Source of the DNA: Cyanobium sp. Tous-M-B4
GTDB taxonomy: Bacteria; Cyanobacteriota; Cyanobacteriia; PCC-6307; Cyanobiaceae
NCBI RefSeq assembly: GCF_024345395.1
Contig: NZ_JAGQBA010000003.1
Location: 186,001 to 250,000, forward strand
DNA length: 64,000 nt
Direction: 5' to 3'
Shown here: piece after piece, positions 17,553 through 27,393 of the stretch
Layout of the letters: every line of letters begins with the position of its first letter
Position numbering within the stretch: position 1 is the first letter of the stretch
The notes under the pieces: model-generated
Seen by the model: only the letters and a program-made list of their open reading frames with translations
What the model was told of the DNA's origin: nothing
The model's database searches: none
Position numbers and translations under genes: made by a program

Positions 17553-18653
17553 TCAGCGCGGTGCCGTCCAATCCGCAAACCAACCACGGCGCCACAGCCA
17601 GTAGGTCTGGATTACGCCCACGATTGACATCAACAGCAGACAGTAGAAGTAGCCAAGATGCCAACGCAGCTCAGGCATGTTGGTGAAGTTCATGCCATAG
17701 ATCCCGGCGATGAAGGTGAGCGGCGCGAAGATGCTGGTGAGGATGGTGAGGGTTTTCATCACCTGGTTCATCCTGTTGCCCACACTGGCCGAATAGGCCT
17801 GGGTGATGGCATCACATTGATGGCGCAACAACTCACAGTTTTCAAACAGCAACTCCACCAGATCGGCCATCTCCTGAAAGCCAACTAGGGCATCGGCGCC
17901 GAGTAGCTGCTGCCTTTGGCGCAGCAGCACCCGGATCTGGTGGCGCAGGGGCCAGACCTGGTTGCGAATCGTGCGCAGGTTGCTGCGATGCACAAAAGCC
18001 CGGGCCAATAACTTCGGCTTAGGGTCCCGTAAGGCAGCTTCTTCCAAATCGTCGAGGCGATTGGCGATCTGCTCAAGCATGGGGAAAAGGGCATCGAGCA
18101 ACTCATCCACCAGGAAGTGGAGAATGTCATCGAGGTCGCGATGTTCCACCGCACCGACCCTGGATTCCAGCCAGGCGGTGAGCTCCGGAAACGACTCCCC
18201 CGCCGGAGCCTCCTCAAAGGTGACCAGCAGGTTGGGCAGTAGTAGCAGACCCACCTGGGAACTGAGCAGGTGCAATGGATCACGCGCAAAGCTGAGCCGG
18301 TGCAGCACCACGATCACGGCTTCCCCGAGCCCATCAACCCGCGAACGCTGAGGCACCTCCAGTAGGGGAGGCAGCAACATGCGAGGCACTTGGACTATGT
18401 CGAGCATGGCCTCAACTACCCTTGGATCGCCCAGGCCCATCACCCTCAGCCAGATGGGATAGCCGAGCGCTTGCAGAGGCAAAAGTTCGGCAGGGTTGTG
18501 CAGGGATATCAGCCGGGGGCCGTCTGGCTCAAACAAAACGGCGCTGAAGCAACTGCGGTGCCGCCCTCCAGAGACGTAGAGGTGGACCGGCAAATTGGCA
18601 GGCCGCTCCTCCAGCAGGTGGGAATTCAGAGCACCAGGGGTGGGGCGCAGCAC
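17553..18653 (-). CDS. corA: CorA family magnesium/cobalt transport protein
   Basis: 366 residues. A long cytosolic alpha/beta and helical domain is followed by two C-terminal membrane helices with the pore-loop signature YGMNFTNMPEL near residue 323-333, and a basic C-terminus (WRRGWFADWTAPR). CorA pentamers import Mg2+ along the membrane potential. The start is GTG at 18653. The downstream pstS has its own promoter-like sequence overlapping the end of corA, so co-transcription is uncertain. Confidence 0.92.
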   Translation of the reverse strand: MLRPTPGALNSHLLEERPANLPVHLYVSGGRHRSCFSAVLFEPDGPRLISLHNPAELLPLQALGYPIWLRVMGLGDPRVVEAMLDIVQVPRMLLPPLLEVPQRSRVDGLGEAVIVVLHRLSFARDPLHLLSSQVGLLLLPNLLVTFEEAPAGESFPELTAWLESRVGAVEHRDLDDILHFLVDELLDALFPMLEQIANRLDDLEEAALRDPKPKLLARAFVHRSNLRTIRNQVWPLRHQIRVLLRQRQQLLGADALVGFQEMADLVELLFENCELLRHQCDAITQAYSASVGNRMNQVMKTLTILTSIFAPLTFIAGIYGMNFTNMPELRWHLGYFYCLLLMSIVGVIQTYWLWRRGWFADWTAPR

Positions 18654-18906
18654 GTTGGGGTCAGATCAGGAGCCTGCCAGCGGATCAAGAGTTGGCCACC
18701 GGCAACGATGCTGGCCTGGATCAGCAGACACATCACTACCTGAAGCCACCTACCACCCGTGGACTGATCCATGAGAGCGCAGATCGGATGATTTGGCATG
18801 TTGCGGCCGCCGACCTGATGCCGCCGGTGCTCCTGACGACACCGAAGCGCCCTTCAACACTCCTTAATCAGATCCTTCTAAATTGAGATGAGTTCATCAG
18901 ACTCCA

Positions 18907-19194
18907 GTGTCCAGTGCGGGGCCCCGGCCCACCCCATCCGATCCGAGAGCCGAGGCCAACGGCCTGATCTCGCCCATGGAGCCCCATTCCACCTACCGGG
19001 GCTCTGATTGGACTCCCCAGCGTTTGATGTTTCACCAAAACCTCGAATCATTTGCCGAGAGGGTCGGACTGGTGGTGGGCCTGCAAAGCAATGGCAAGGT
19101 GAGTCAGGAGGAGGCCTACGCCGAAATCCGCCGCATCTGGAAGGATCTCAAGGACAGCAAGGACACCCTGCTAAACCTCCCGAAGCAGAGCTGA
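18907..19194 (+). CDS. Small conserved cyanobacterial protein (probably DUF7219)
   Basis: 95 residues from GTG 18907, or 72 from ATG 18976. The block YRGSDWTPQRLMFHQNLESFAERVG, then NGKVSQEEAYAEIRRIWKDLK, is the conserved core of small cyanobacterial proteins usually written YRGxxTPENLxFNANLQEFAQRV; I believe this is family DUF7219. Function unknown. It precedes the AraC regulator by about 75 bases on the same strand. About 250 bases before it, back to corA, hold no gene I can support. Confidence 0.75.
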   Translation: MSSAGPRPTPSDPRAEANGLISPMEPHSTYRGSDWTPQRLMFHQNLESFAERVGLVVGLQSNGKVSQEEAYAEIRRIWKDLKDSKDTLLNLPKQS

Positions 19195-19268
19195 GCACTA
19201 AATCACTAAGCATTAATACTGCTTCCCAGGTGCTGGCACCGCAGCCGGGTTTCATTAGGGTCTGAGCA

Positions 19269-20312
19269 TTGATCTGGTCTGGCTTGGATCCTGTCTCCCA
19301 GTTCCCCCTGGTGTTCCACGACCAGCAAGCGGTGGTGGATTTGGATCCCCAGGCCCTAGCTACCAAGCTGGCCCAGCACTTTCCTGTAGAGGATTTTGCC
19401 CCTCGCAACCCCTTGCTTAACCCGTTTCGGCACCGGGCCAGCACAGCCGTGGCTGGAGACCTCACTCTCACATCTGGATATACAAGTCCTATTCATGGCT
19501 GCATCGGTGATAACCCCGGCATAGCCGCAATCAACATCTGCTACCGGGGGGAGTCTTCCTACGAAGTGGATGGAAACACCTTCCACATTCACGCTGAAGC
19601 ACCCCTCTACTTCAACCCTGGTTTCTCTTACAACTACACCACTGGGCACTACAACGGTCTAGTGCTGCACGTAGACCTACAGCGATTGCAGGACACGGCC
19701 GCTGCCATCGGCGGCATGGGGTTATCCGGTCGACGCTTTGCCCCCGATCTGCAGCGTCCCCAGGTGCTCTCAATGACCGAGGGCCGGCAGGCCACACTGC
19801 TGATCACCATGCGCCGGGCCTTTGCCCTGCTGGATGCGCCGGAGCTGCAAGCCCATGGCGATCTGGCGGCGCTGCAGATCGACGACCTCATCTATCGCAT
19901 CCTGGCCCTGGCCCTCTGCCCTCAACTAGAAAGGCAGGACTTGCAGGGCCGCCGGAAGGACGAGGGGCTTTGCAGGGAACTGATCTTCGAAGAACTGCTG
20001 GAGTGGATTGGGGCGAATCTGCAATCACCAATCAACCTCACGCAGCTGGAGCAGCGCAGTGGCTATTCGAGACGCAACCTGCAGCTCGCCTTCAGCCAAC
20101 GCTTCGGTTGCGGACCAATCCAATGGATCCGCCGCCAGCGCCTTGGCCTGGCCCGGCAGCACCTGCTCAACCCCTCGCCGAGCGACAGCGTTGCCGGCAT
20201 CTCCTCAAGACTGGGCTTCAGCAACCTCTCCGCCTTCAGCCGCGACTTCCACAACACCTACGGCATTCGCCCCTCAGAGATGTTGCGTGAAGGGCGACGG
20301 CTACACGGCTGA
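19269..20312 (+). CDS. AraC family transcriptional regulator
   Basis: 347 residues. An N-terminal AraC-type ligand-binding/dimerisation region (about 1-220, cupin-like strands around GNTFHIHAEAPLYFNPG) is followed by two helix-turn-helix units: ITLTQ-like NLTQLEQRSGYSRRNLQLAFSQRFG and VAGISSRLGFSNLSAFSRDFHNTYG, ending RPSEMLREGRR. The start is TTG 19269 or GTG 19311. It converges with the sulfide:quinone oxidoreductase, overlapping by 12 bases, so the two genes may be functionally linked; the inducer is unknown. Confidence 0.88.
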   Translation: MIWSGLDPVSQFPLVFHDQQAVVDLDPQALATKLAQHFPVEDFAPRNPLLNPFRHRASTAVAGDLTLTSGYTSPIHGCIGDNPGIAAINICYRGESSYEVDGNTFHIHAEAPLYFNPGFSYNYTTGHYNGLVLHVDLQRLQDTAAAIGGMGLSGRRFAPDLQRPQVLSMTEGRQATLLITMRRAFALLDAPELQAHGDLAALQIDDLIYRILALALCPQLERQDLQGRRKDEGLCRELIFEELLEWIGANLQSPINLTQLEQRSGYSRRNLQLAFSQRFGCGPIQWIRRQRLGLARQHLLNPSPSDSVAGISSRLGFSNLSAFSRDFHNTYGIRPSEMLREGRRLHG

Positions 20313-21542
20313 GCCCTTCAGCCCGGGGATAAAACGCCGCTCGTGCTGGGCACCGGTGAGCATGCGATTCCAATAAAGCCCAGGCAACAGCTTGCGCTTG
20401 ATCCACCACATGCTCCAGCGCTCCTTAGTGGGGTCGAGCGGGAAGGAGGGGACCGGCTGCTGCTCATAGTTGAACTCAGCCATGATCGCCTTGCCATAGC
20501 CGGTGATCAGGGGGCAGCAGCTATAGCCGTCGTAGGCCGCCGCTAAGGGCTGGCCATCGAGCAGGGCAAGCAGGTTGGCCACCAGCACCGGCGCCTGGCC
20601 ACGCACCGCCGCGGCCGTCTTGGAGTTCGGCATGCCACTGACATCGCCGAGCGAAAACACATTGGCGTAGCGGGTGTGCTGCAGGCTGAACTTGTCGACC
20701 TCGACGAAGCCGCTCGCCGCTGCCAGCGGGCTATCTGCCACCACCTGGGGGGCAGCCATCGGCGGCGTCACGTGCAGCATCCCGTAACCGATCACTTCTT
20801 CGCGGCTGGTGTCTCCCTCACTCACCTTGAACACCGCCTCCCGACTCTGGGGACGCACCTCCGTAAGCACGTGGTTGTAGCGGGCATCAATACCCTTGCG
20901 CTTCACCACCTCCCGTAGCGGTGCGGCATATACGGGCACTCCGAAGATGCCAGGCGTGGCGGTGGCATAGATCACCTTTGCCGCTAGTCGCTTCTTGGCA
21001 ACAACATCGGCAGCCAGATAGGCGATCTTCTGGGGCGCCCCCGGACACTTGATCGGCATCGGCGCACAAGTAAACACGGCGTTGCCGTCGGCCCCCTGGC
21101 CGCCCTTGAAGGCCTGGAGAGTGTCCCAGGTGTAGGCGGCGTGGTGCTGGCTGTAGTTGCTGCACACCCCGCCCTGGCCAAGGGCCTCGGGCAGGCCCTT
21201 GATCTTGTCCCAGCAGAGCTGCAGGCCGGTGGCCACCACCAGCACGTCGTAGCTGAGGCTCTGGCCGCTGGCTGTGCTCACCAGGTTGCGATCCGGATCG
21301 AAACCAGCCACCGCATCCCGGATCCAGGTCACCCCCGCTGGGATGAGATCTGCCTCAGAGCGGCGAGTCTCCTCAAGGCTGAACACACCTGCACCCACCA
21401 GGGTCCAGCCCGGTTGGTAGTAGTGATCGCTGGAGGGCTCGAAAATCGTTACCGCAAGTGCCGGACGGGCCCGTTTCAGCTGGGCGGCGGCGGTGATGCC
21501 GGCGGCGCCGCCGCCGACAATCAAAATTTGGTGATGGGCCAT
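20301..21542 (-). CDS. sqr: Sulfide:quinone oxidoreductase, type II-like
   Basis: 413 residues. N-terminal FAD-binding motif VGGGAAGITAAAQL (about 9-22) and a second motif FSLGDVSGMPNSK (about 296-308). Candidate redox cysteines are C166 in KCPGAPQK and C342/C343 in YSCCPLITGYG, matching the two-cysteine pattern of mitochondrial-type SQR (SQOR/HMT2); C127 and C159 are also present. The family oxidises sulfide to sulfane sulfur at the membrane and passes electrons to quinone, here most likely for sulfide detoxification. The ATG at 21542 directly abuts the T-run of a hairpin, with no room for a ribosome binding site after it. Confidence 0.85.
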   Translation of the reverse strand: MAHHQILIVGGGAAGITAAAQLKRARPALAVTIFEPSSDHYYQPGWTLVGAGVFSLEETRRSEADLIPAGVTWIRDAVAGFDPDRNLVSTASGQSLSYDVLVVATGLQLCWDKIKGLPEALGQGGVCSNYSQHHAAYTWDTLQAFKGGQGADGNAVFTCAPMPIKCPGAPQKIAYLAADVVAKKRLAAKVIYATATPGIFGVPVYAAPLREVVKRKGIDARYNHVLTEVRPQSREAVFKVSEGDTSREEVIGYGMLHVTPPMAAPQVVADSPLAAASGFVEVDKFSLQHTRYANVFSLGDVSGMPNSKTAAAVRGQAPVLVANLLALLDGQPLAAAYDGYSCCPLITGYGKAIMAEFNYEQQPVPSFPLDPTKERWSMWWIKRKLLPGLYWNRMLTGAQHERRFIPGLKGSAV

Positions 21543-21569
21543 AAAAAGGGCCGCTGGTGGAGCAGCGGC
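21543..21569 (-). terminator. Terminator-like hairpin touching the sqr start codon
   Basis: Minus strand GCCGCTG-CTCCAC-CAGCGGC (21550-21569), then CC and TTTTT, immediately followed by the ATG of sqr. It is 72 bases after the DUF3136 stop and would end that transcript; it may also act as an attenuator for sqr. Confidence 0.65.
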
Positions 21570-21641
21570 TGGATGCCATTCCCCCGCTTTAGACGGGAAG
21601 CGTCAAGTCGACAAGCACGAAGGGTTCACACCGCCAAGGAT

Positions 21642-21866
21642 TCACACCGATTCGGTTACCTCGCGTTTGAGCAGGGCGTAGAGATAGTCGGGTGCCTTGT
21701 AACGGGTGGGTAGGCAGGAGTGGAGCAGGCTGAGTCGGTCCCAGGCCACGGTGCGCTTGATCGCCTCCAAACTGCGCCCTTCCCGGATCAGTAGCCGTAG
21801 GGCCTTGCAGCAGCCGGAGTAACCAGCTTCCAATTCTCCGATCGTGGGTTTGGGGGCAACGGTCAT
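21642..21866 (-). CDS. DUF3136 family small protein (copy 1)
   Basis: 74 residues. Core [23 protein letters not shown] and [20 protein letters not shown] is shared with the second copy at 28791 (TIGELEANYS..CKALRLLLKEG, CLPSRYKSPDYL). DUF3136 is a picocyanobacterial small-protein family of unknown function; the arrangement of a helix, a short linker and Arg/Lys-rich C-terminus could suit nucleic acid binding, but that is only an impression. ATG at 21866 lies at the start of similarity. It is divergent from pyrC and upstream of sqr. Confidence 0.85.
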   Translation of the reverse strand: MTVAPKPTIGELEAGYSGCCKALRLLIREGRSLEAIKRTVAWDRLSLLHSCLPTRYKAPDYLYALLKREVTESV

Positions 21867-21995
21867 GCTGGGAAAGTTCGGAAGGAAGCCCGCCGACGAA
21901 CTCGATACAACGCTAAACAGAGGGTTGTGTGCCCGCGGCAACAATGCCGTCCAGACACGAATCCTTACCAGTTCCACCACCACCGATCCCGCGCC

Positions 21996-23054
21996 ATGCC
22001 AAGCCAGCAGCTGAGCCTGCGTCAACCCGATGACTGGCATGTGCATCTGCGGGATGGCTCCATGCTCCAAGCCGTCGCCCTGGCTACGGCCCGCCAGTTC
22101 GCCCGGGCGATCGTGATGCCAAACCTGAGCCCGCCTGTCACTACTGCTGCGGCAGCCGAGGCCTATCGCCGCCGCATCCGCGAAGCCTTGCCCGACGGCA
22201 GTCGCTTCGAACCACTGCTGACGGCGTACCTCACCGATGCCATTGATCCCGCCGAAATCGAACGGGGCTTCCGCCAGGGGGCCTGGGTGGCCTGCAAGCT
22301 CTACCCAGCCCATGCCACCACCAATTCAGCCGCTGGCGTCAGCTCAATCGAGGCGATCACGCCCGTGCTCGACACCCTCGAGCGCATCGGCATGCCCTTG
22401 CTGATCCACGGCGAAGTAACCAGCGCCGATATCGACATTTTTGACCGGGAGGCGGTATTCATCGAGCGCCACCTGGAGCCCCTACTGGGGCGCCACCCCG
22501 GCCTGAAGGTGGTGCTTGAGCACATCACCACCAGTGATGCGGTTGATTTTGTGCGTAGCGGGCCGGGCAACCTGGCGGCCACGATCACGCCCCACCACCT
22601 GCACATCAACCGCAACGCCATGTTTGCCGGCGGCCTGCGGCCCGACCTCTACTGCCTGCCGGTGGCCAAGCGGGAACTGCACCGGATCGCCCTGCGGGGC
22701 GCCGCCACCTCCGGCAACCCGAAGTTCTTCCTGGGCACCGATTCCGCACCCCATGCCCGCACTGCCAAGGAAGCGGCCTGCGGCTGCGCTGGCATCTTCA
22801 ATGCCCCATTTGCGCTGGAGAGCTACGCGGCGGTATTTGAGCAGGAGAACGCCCTGGAGAGGCTGGAGGCCTTCGCCTCAGAGTTTGGGCCCCGGTTTTA
22901 CGGGCTACCGCTCAACGAGACCAAGGTCACCCTGGAGCGGCAGCCCCTGGAGGTACCCAGCCGGCTCCACCTCAATGATGCGGCCGGCACCGCCGTCGAA
23001 CTGGTGCCCTTCCATGCTGGAGAAACCCTGCCCTGGCGGCTAGTGCAGCCCTGA
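21996..23054 (+). CDS. pyrC: Dihydroorotase PyrC
   Basis: 352 residues, class II dihydroorotase length. Converts N-carbamoyl-aspartate to dihydroorotate in pyrimidine synthesis. Metal ligands H15 and H17 are seen in WHVHLRDG, the carbamylated Lys in [14 protein letters not shown], further His in [13 protein letters not shown] and PHHLHINRN, and the catalytic Asp in [13 protein letters not shown] at 21996 places the HxH motif at the normal distance from the N-terminus. The bifunctional pyrF-pyrE gene lies 2.8 kb downstream, so pyrimidine genes are loosely clustered. Its 3' end overlaps the convergent Na/Pi gene by 15 bases. Confidence 0.95.
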   Translation: MPSQQLSLRQPDDWHVHLRDGSMLQAVALATARQFARAIVMPNLSPPVTTAAAAEAYRRRIREALPDGSRFEPLLTAYLTDAIDPAEIERGFRQGAWVACKLYPAHATTNSAAGVSSIEAITPVLDTLERIGMPLLIHGEVTSADIDIFDREAVFIERHLEPLLGRHPGLKVVLEHITTSDAVDFVRSGPGNLAATITPHHLHINRNAMFAGGLRPDLYCLPVAKRELHRIALRGAATSGNPKFFLGTDSAPHARTAKEAACGCAGIFNAPFALESYAAVFEQENALERLEAFASEFGPRFYGLPLNETKVTLERQPLEVPSRLHLNDAAGTAVELVPFHAGETLPWRLVQP

Positions 23055-24653
23055 GCCACCGAGGTGGTAGCAGGCCCGCCCCAGGTGCTGGCTCACCCGC
23101 TGCAGCCAGCGAATCGCCTCCAGCCGGGCCGTACCGGCATCGACATTCAGCTCGCCCCTGGCCACCACTGCCAGCACCTCCTGGCGGTATGGCCCGACAC
23201 GGCGATGTAACTCCTGGGCACAGGCGCTGACCAGGGCGCTGGCTTGAGCCCAGTGGCCCTGCTGCACCAGCACGGGCAGCTGCTCAAGGGTGGCCAGGAG
23301 CTTCTGGCGCTCGCTAGCCAAACTCGGGCTTGTGGCTGCGGTGCGCAGGCGGTCCTGCTCCTCTTCACAACGCTCATGTAGGCGCTGAAGATGATCAAGA
23401 CCATGCAGCAGGTGGAGCAGGGCCTCCCTTACCGCTTCATCGCTGCCCGGATGCGGCCCCGGCGCCAAGTGGATCTGATCGAGATAAAGCTGGAGTCGAT
23501 CTAAATCGGCCTGCAGCACAGCCAGCCGCTGAGCGCCTGAGGCGGGCCTGCCGTTGCCCCTAGCCAGCCCATCGCTCAGCAACTGGAGCATTTCCAGCAG
23601 ACACGCCTGCAGGGACTGGCGGGCCAGGCCGATGGCAGCAGCGGGCTCGGCCGGCGGCGTGTCAGCCAGATCATCGATCAGGCGTCCCTCCCCCGGCCGC
23701 ACCACCCGCCGGATCAGGGCGGCAAATGGCGCGGTGAACGGCAGCACAAGCAGCACACCAAGCAGGTTGAAACCGGTGTGGAAAGCGGTGAGAGCAAATT
23801 CAGGGTCCTGCTGGCTCAGGGCTGGCCAACCCAGCCGTAGCAGCGCCAGGTAGGCCGGCAGCAGCAGGAAGGCCCCGATCGCGGTGAGGAGGTTGAAGAT
23901 CACATGAGCCGCCGCGGTGCGGCGGGCGCTGAGGCTGGCGCCAAGCGAGGCCATCACGGCGGTGACGGTAGTTCCCACATCCATGCCGATCACCAGGGCA
24001 CAGGCCTGGGGCAGGCCAATAACCCCGCTCGCCAAGGCCGCCAGGGTGGTGGCCACCCCCGCCCCCGAAGATTGGGTGATCACCGTGCTGAGCAGACCAA
24101 GCAGCAGCAACTGCAGCCGCCCCCCCGGCAGGGAAGCATCAAAGCGGGCCGGATCAAGCAGCAACCCCTGACCAGCCAGCGCCTCCTGCAGCGCGTCAAT
24201 ACCCAAAAACAGCAGCGCTAGCCCAGCCAAGGCCTGGCCCAGCAGCGCCTGGCGGCCGCGGCCCAGCAGCCGCAGGCCGGCCCCCACCAGCAGCAGCGGC
24301 AGCATCACCCCGGCCAGCTCAAACTTGATGCCGAAAAGGGCCACCAGCCAGCCCAGGCCCGTGCTGCCCACGTTGGCGCCGAAGATGATGCCCAGGGACG
24401 ACTGGAAGCTGAGCAGCCCAGCGCTGACAAAACCCACCGTGGCCACGGTGGTGGCGGTTGAAGATTGCACTAGTGCCGTACCGATCGCCCCAGCGGCGGC
24501 ACCGCTCCAGGGGGATCGGGTGAAGCGCAGCAGGGCCTGACGCAGGCTGTTGCCCGCCAGGCTGCGCAAGGCCTCCGTCATCAAGCCCATCCCCAGCAAA
24601 AACAGTCCCAGACCGCCGGCAGCGTTGAACAGGGAACTGCCGGAGAGCGTCAT
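23040..24653 (-). CDS. Na/Pi cotransporter family protein with PhoU-like C-terminus
   Basis: 537 residues. The first 310 hold two inverted Na_Pi_cotrans repeats with the signature QSS motifs [12 protein letters not shown] and [13 protein letters not shown]. The last 200 are helical and PhoU-like ([37 protein letters not shown]). The family couples phosphate movement to sodium; bacterial members may export as well as import phosphate. Divergent from ackA, convergent with pyrC. Adds to the several phosphate-related genes of the window but is not linked to the pstS block. Confidence 0.9.
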   Translation of the reverse strand: MTLSGSSLFNAAGGLGLFLLGMGLMTEALRSLAGNSLRQALLRFTRSPWSGAAAGAIGTALVQSSTATTVATVGFVSAGLLSFQSSLGIIFGANVGSTGLGWLVALFGIKFELAGVMLPLLLVGAGLRLLGRGRQALLGQALAGLALLFLGIDALQEALAGQGLLLDPARFDASLPGGRLQLLLLGLLSTVITQSSGAGVATTLAALASGVIGLPQACALVIGMDVGTTVTAVMASLGASLSARRTAAAHVIFNLLTAIGAFLLLPAYLALLRLGWPALSQQDPEFALTAFHTGFNLLGVLLVLPFTAPFAALIRRVVRPGEGRLIDDLADTPPAEPAAAIGLARQSLQACLLEMLQLLSDGLARGNGRPASGAQRLAVLQADLDRLQLYLDQIHLAPGPHPGSDEAVREALLHLLHGLDHLQRLHERCEEEQDRLRTAATSPSLASERQKLLATLEQLPVLVQQGHWAQASALVSACAQELHRRVGPYRQEVLAVVARGELNVDAGTARLEAIRWLQRVSQHLGRACYHLGGSGLH

Positions 24654-24760
24654 GGGGGTGTCATGGGCGCCAGCGGCTACTTGAGCCAGGGACTGGCATC
24701 TATGGCGGCTCTAACGCAGACTTGCCAGGCTATGCCCAATCCAGGCCTGCACCCGATCGC

Positions 24761-25873
24761 ATGACCCACGCCCTGGTGGTGAACACGGGCAGCTCCAGCG
24801 TCAAGCTGGCCCTCTGCGATGCGAGCGGCCGACGGCTCTGGCAGGAGCAGCGCAGCTGGGGTCTTCCCCAAGCGGATTCGGGCAGCCAGCAACTGGCTGA
24901 ACTGCTGGAGCAGTGGCTCTCCCCCCTGCTCGCGGCCCTTGAGCCCCTACCCCAGCTTGTAATTCACCGGATCGTGCACGGTGGTGCCCACTTCAGCGCT
25001 CCCACCCTGCTGAGCTCGCAGGTGCTGGCGGAGCTGGCAAACCTGGTGCCCCTGGCCCCGCTGCACAACGGCCCAGCGCTGGAGGCAATCAACTGGCTGC
25101 AAGGCCAACTCGAGGGTCAACTGGAGGGCAGCGCCATCCAGCAGTGGGCCTGCTTCGACACCGCCTTCCACGCCAGCCTCAGCGAAGCTGCCTCCACCTA
25201 CGCCATACCGGCGCCTTGGCGCCAGCAGGGCCTGCGCCGCTTCGGCTTCCATGGCCTAAACCACCAGCACGTGGGCGAAACGGTGGCAGCCCGAGAGCCA
25301 GACATACGCCGCCTGATCAGCTGCCAGCTCGGCGCCGGCTGCTCCCTCTGCGCGATCGAAATCGATCCCCAGGGCCAGCCGCGCAGCGTCGACACCACGA
25401 TGGGCTTCACGCCGCTCGAGGGACTGGTGATGGCCAGCCGCAGCGGCAGCGTGGATCCAGGGCTGCTGCTGCACCTGCTGCGCCAGGGCATTGGCGTCTC
25501 CGAACTGGATACGGCCCTTAACCGCCAGAGCGGCCTGCTGGGTCTATCCGAGCACAGCGGAGACATGCGGGAGCTGCGCCTCCAGGCTGGCGAGGGCCAC
25601 CGGGGCGCCCAGCTGGCAATCGCGGTGTTCCGCCACCGGCTACTGCAAGGGATTGGGGCCATGGCAGCCAGCCTCGGAGGAGTGGAGGCCATCGCCCTCA
25701 GCGGCGGTATCGGCGAACACGACGACGCCCTCGCCACCGAACTGGAGCAGGCCCTGGCCTGGTTGCCCGGGCTGCGCTGGCTGCGGGTGGCCGCCGATGA
25801 GGAAGGGTTGATGGTGCGGCTGATTGCAAAGAGCTGTGTCACCAGCCGGCGGACAGGCCAACGGCTGGCTTAA
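24761..25873 (+). CDS. ackA: Acetate kinase AckA
   Basis: 370 residues, somewhat shorter than the usual 400. Interconverts acetate plus ATP and acetyl phosphate plus ADP. Family motifs: VNTGSSSVKLAL at the N-terminus, RIVHGGAHF, FHASLSEAASTYAIP, RRFGFHGLNHQHV, CQLGAGCSLCAI, DTTMGFTPLEGLVMASRSGSVDPGLL and ALSGGIGEHD. ATG at 24761 is four residues before the first strand. The usual partner pta is not adjacent. The pyrFE gene starts 26 bases downstream on the same strand. Confidence 0.95.
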   Translation: MTHALVVNTGSSSVKLALCDASGRRLWQEQRSWGLPQADSGSQQLAELLEQWLSPLLAALEPLPQLVIHRIVHGGAHFSAPTLLSSQVLAELANLVPLAPLHNGPALEAINWLQGQLEGQLEGSAIQQWACFDTAFHASLSEAASTYAIPAPWRQQGLRRFGFHGLNHQHVGETVAAREPDIRRLISCQLGAGCSLCAIEIDPQGQPRSVDTTMGFTPLEGLVMASRSGSVDPGLLLHLLRQGIGVSELDTALNRQSGLLGLSEHSGDMRELRLQAGEGHRGAQLAIAVFRHRLLQGIGAMAASLGGVEAIALSGGIGEHDDALATELEQALAWLPGLRWLRVAADEEGLMVRLIAKSCVTSRRTGQRLA

Positions 25874-25899
25874 CAACGAGCCCAAACAGCCTGCGGGCG

Positions 25900-27393
25900 A
25901 TGGGCTTCTTCGTCAAACTCACCGATGCCATCGCCGACCGCCAGTCGCTGCTGGTTACCGGGCTTGATCCCAACCCGGAGATGTTGCAGAGCTGGGCAGC
26001 GAGGCGGGGCCTAGCGGGCCGCTCCTTCCTCAGCCAGGCCCGCCATTGGATCAAGGCGGTGATCGAGGCCACAGCGCCCCATGTGTGCGCCTACAAGCCC
26101 AGCCTTGGTTTTTATCAGGCCCTTGGGCCGGTGGGACTGGAGCTGCTGCTGGAGGTGCGCGACCTGGTGCCCCGCGATCTCCCCCTGATCATCGACGCCA
26201 AACACGGCGACCTCAACTCCTCCTCTGCCCTGGCCCACTACCTGTTCAAAGATCTGGGCGCCGATGCGGTGACCCTCTCCCCCCTGGCTGGCCAGGACAT
26301 CGCTGCCCCCTTCCTGCTCTATCCAGACAAGGCCGTGGTGATGACCTGCCACAGCTCAAACCAGGCGGCGCGCCAGATCCAGCACTACCCGAATGAGGAG
26401 ACACCTCTCTACCTGCAGATTGTGCGCGAGACCCAGCTGTGGGCCACCCCGGACCAGCTGTTGCTGGAGGTGGGAACCAGTGATCCGCTAATCCTGGCGC
26501 GGGTGCGGGCCGAAGCGCCCGAGCGCTTCTTGATCCTGCGCAGCCTCTGGGGGGAAGAGGAAAAGCTCGACGCCATGCTGCAGGCCGGCCTGGGGGCCGC
26601 CGCCGATGGGCTGCTGCTGCCCCTACCTCAAAACCTGCTGGTAGAAGACGACATGGCCAGTCGAGCCGAGGCGCTCAAACAGCAGATCACGGCAAAGCGG
26701 CACCAGTGGCTGGAAAATCACGACAAAGGCAACGCTGATACCTGTGCCCTGTGGCTACCTGAGAAGCAACCAAGCGCCGACCCGCTCGAGAGCCTGATTG
26801 TTGATCTGTTCGACATCGGCTGCCTGCTATTCGGCGATTACGTACAAGCCTCGGGCGCGGTCTTCAATTACTACGTCGATCTGCGCCAGATCATCTCCGA
26901 CCCAAACCTGTTCCACCGAGTGCTCCACGCCTATGCCGGCAAGCTGCAGGGCCTCGAATTTGACCGCATCGCCGGCATCCCCTACGGCTCCTTGCCCACC
27001 GCCACTGGGCTTTCACTGCAACTGCACAAGCCGCTGATCTATCCCCGCAAGGAGGTAAAGGCCCATGGCGCCCGGCGCCTGATCGAGGGCGACTTTGAGG
27101 AGGGCGACCGGGTGGTGGTGGTAGACGACATCTTGATCACAGGCGGCAGCGTCCTAGAGGGCATCGGCAAGCTGGAGAGCTCGGGCCTGACGGTGCAGGA
27201 CGTGGTGGTGTTCATCGACCATGGCGGCGACCATGACCGCCGCGCCCGGGAGCGTCTGGCGGCGGCGGGCTACAGCTGCCATTCCGTGCTGGACATCGCC
27301 CAGATCACCGCTGTGCTGCAGCGGGCCAGCCGGCTCAGCGATGCCCAGGCCGCGAGCCTCGGCTCAGCCCATGCCAACTCAGCCCAGCCGTGA
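25900..27393 (+). CDS. pyrFE: Fused orotidine-5'-phosphate decarboxylase / orotate phosphoribosyltransferase
   Basis: 497 residues carrying the last two steps of UMP synthesis in one chain. Residues about 1-270 are a type 2 OMP decarboxylase (ITGLDPNPEML-like start VTGLDPNPEML, then LIIDAKHGDLNSS with the catalytic Lys and Asp). Residues about 300-490 are orotate PRTase with the PRPP loop VVVVDDILITGGS. The order PyrF-PyrE is the reverse of animal UMP synthase and is known from cyanobacteria and some protists. Start ATG 25900. Its stop overlaps the GTG start of the next antiporter gene. Confidence 0.94.
   Translation: MGFFVKLTDAIADRQSLLVTGLDPNPEMLQSWAARRGLAGRSFLSQARHWIKAVIEATAPHVCAYKPSLGFYQALGPVGLELLLEVRDLVPRDLPLIIDAKHGDLNSSSALAHYLFKDLGADAVTLSPLAGQDIAAPFLLYPDKAVVMTCHSSNQAARQIQHYPNEETPLYLQIVRETQLWATPDQLLLEVGTSDPLILARVRAEAPERFLILRSLWGEEEKLDAMLQAGLGAAADGLLLPLPQNLLVEDDMASRAEALKQQITAKRHQWLENHDKGNADTCALWLPEKQPSADPLESLIVDLFDIGCLLFGDYVQASGAVFNYYVDLRQIISDPNLFHRVLHAYAGKLQGLEFDRIAGIPYGSLPTATGLSLQLHKPLIYPRKEVKAHGARRLIEGDFEEGDRVVVVDDILITGGSVLEGIGKLESSGLTVQDVVVFIDHGGDHDRRARERLAAAGYSCHSVLDIAQITAVLQRASRLSDAQAASLGSAHANSAQP

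Noticed and set aside
18654-18906. A 64-codon frame (18692-18886) between corA and the DUF7219-like gene.
   Set aside because: No family, no ribosome binding site and mixed composition; likely chance.
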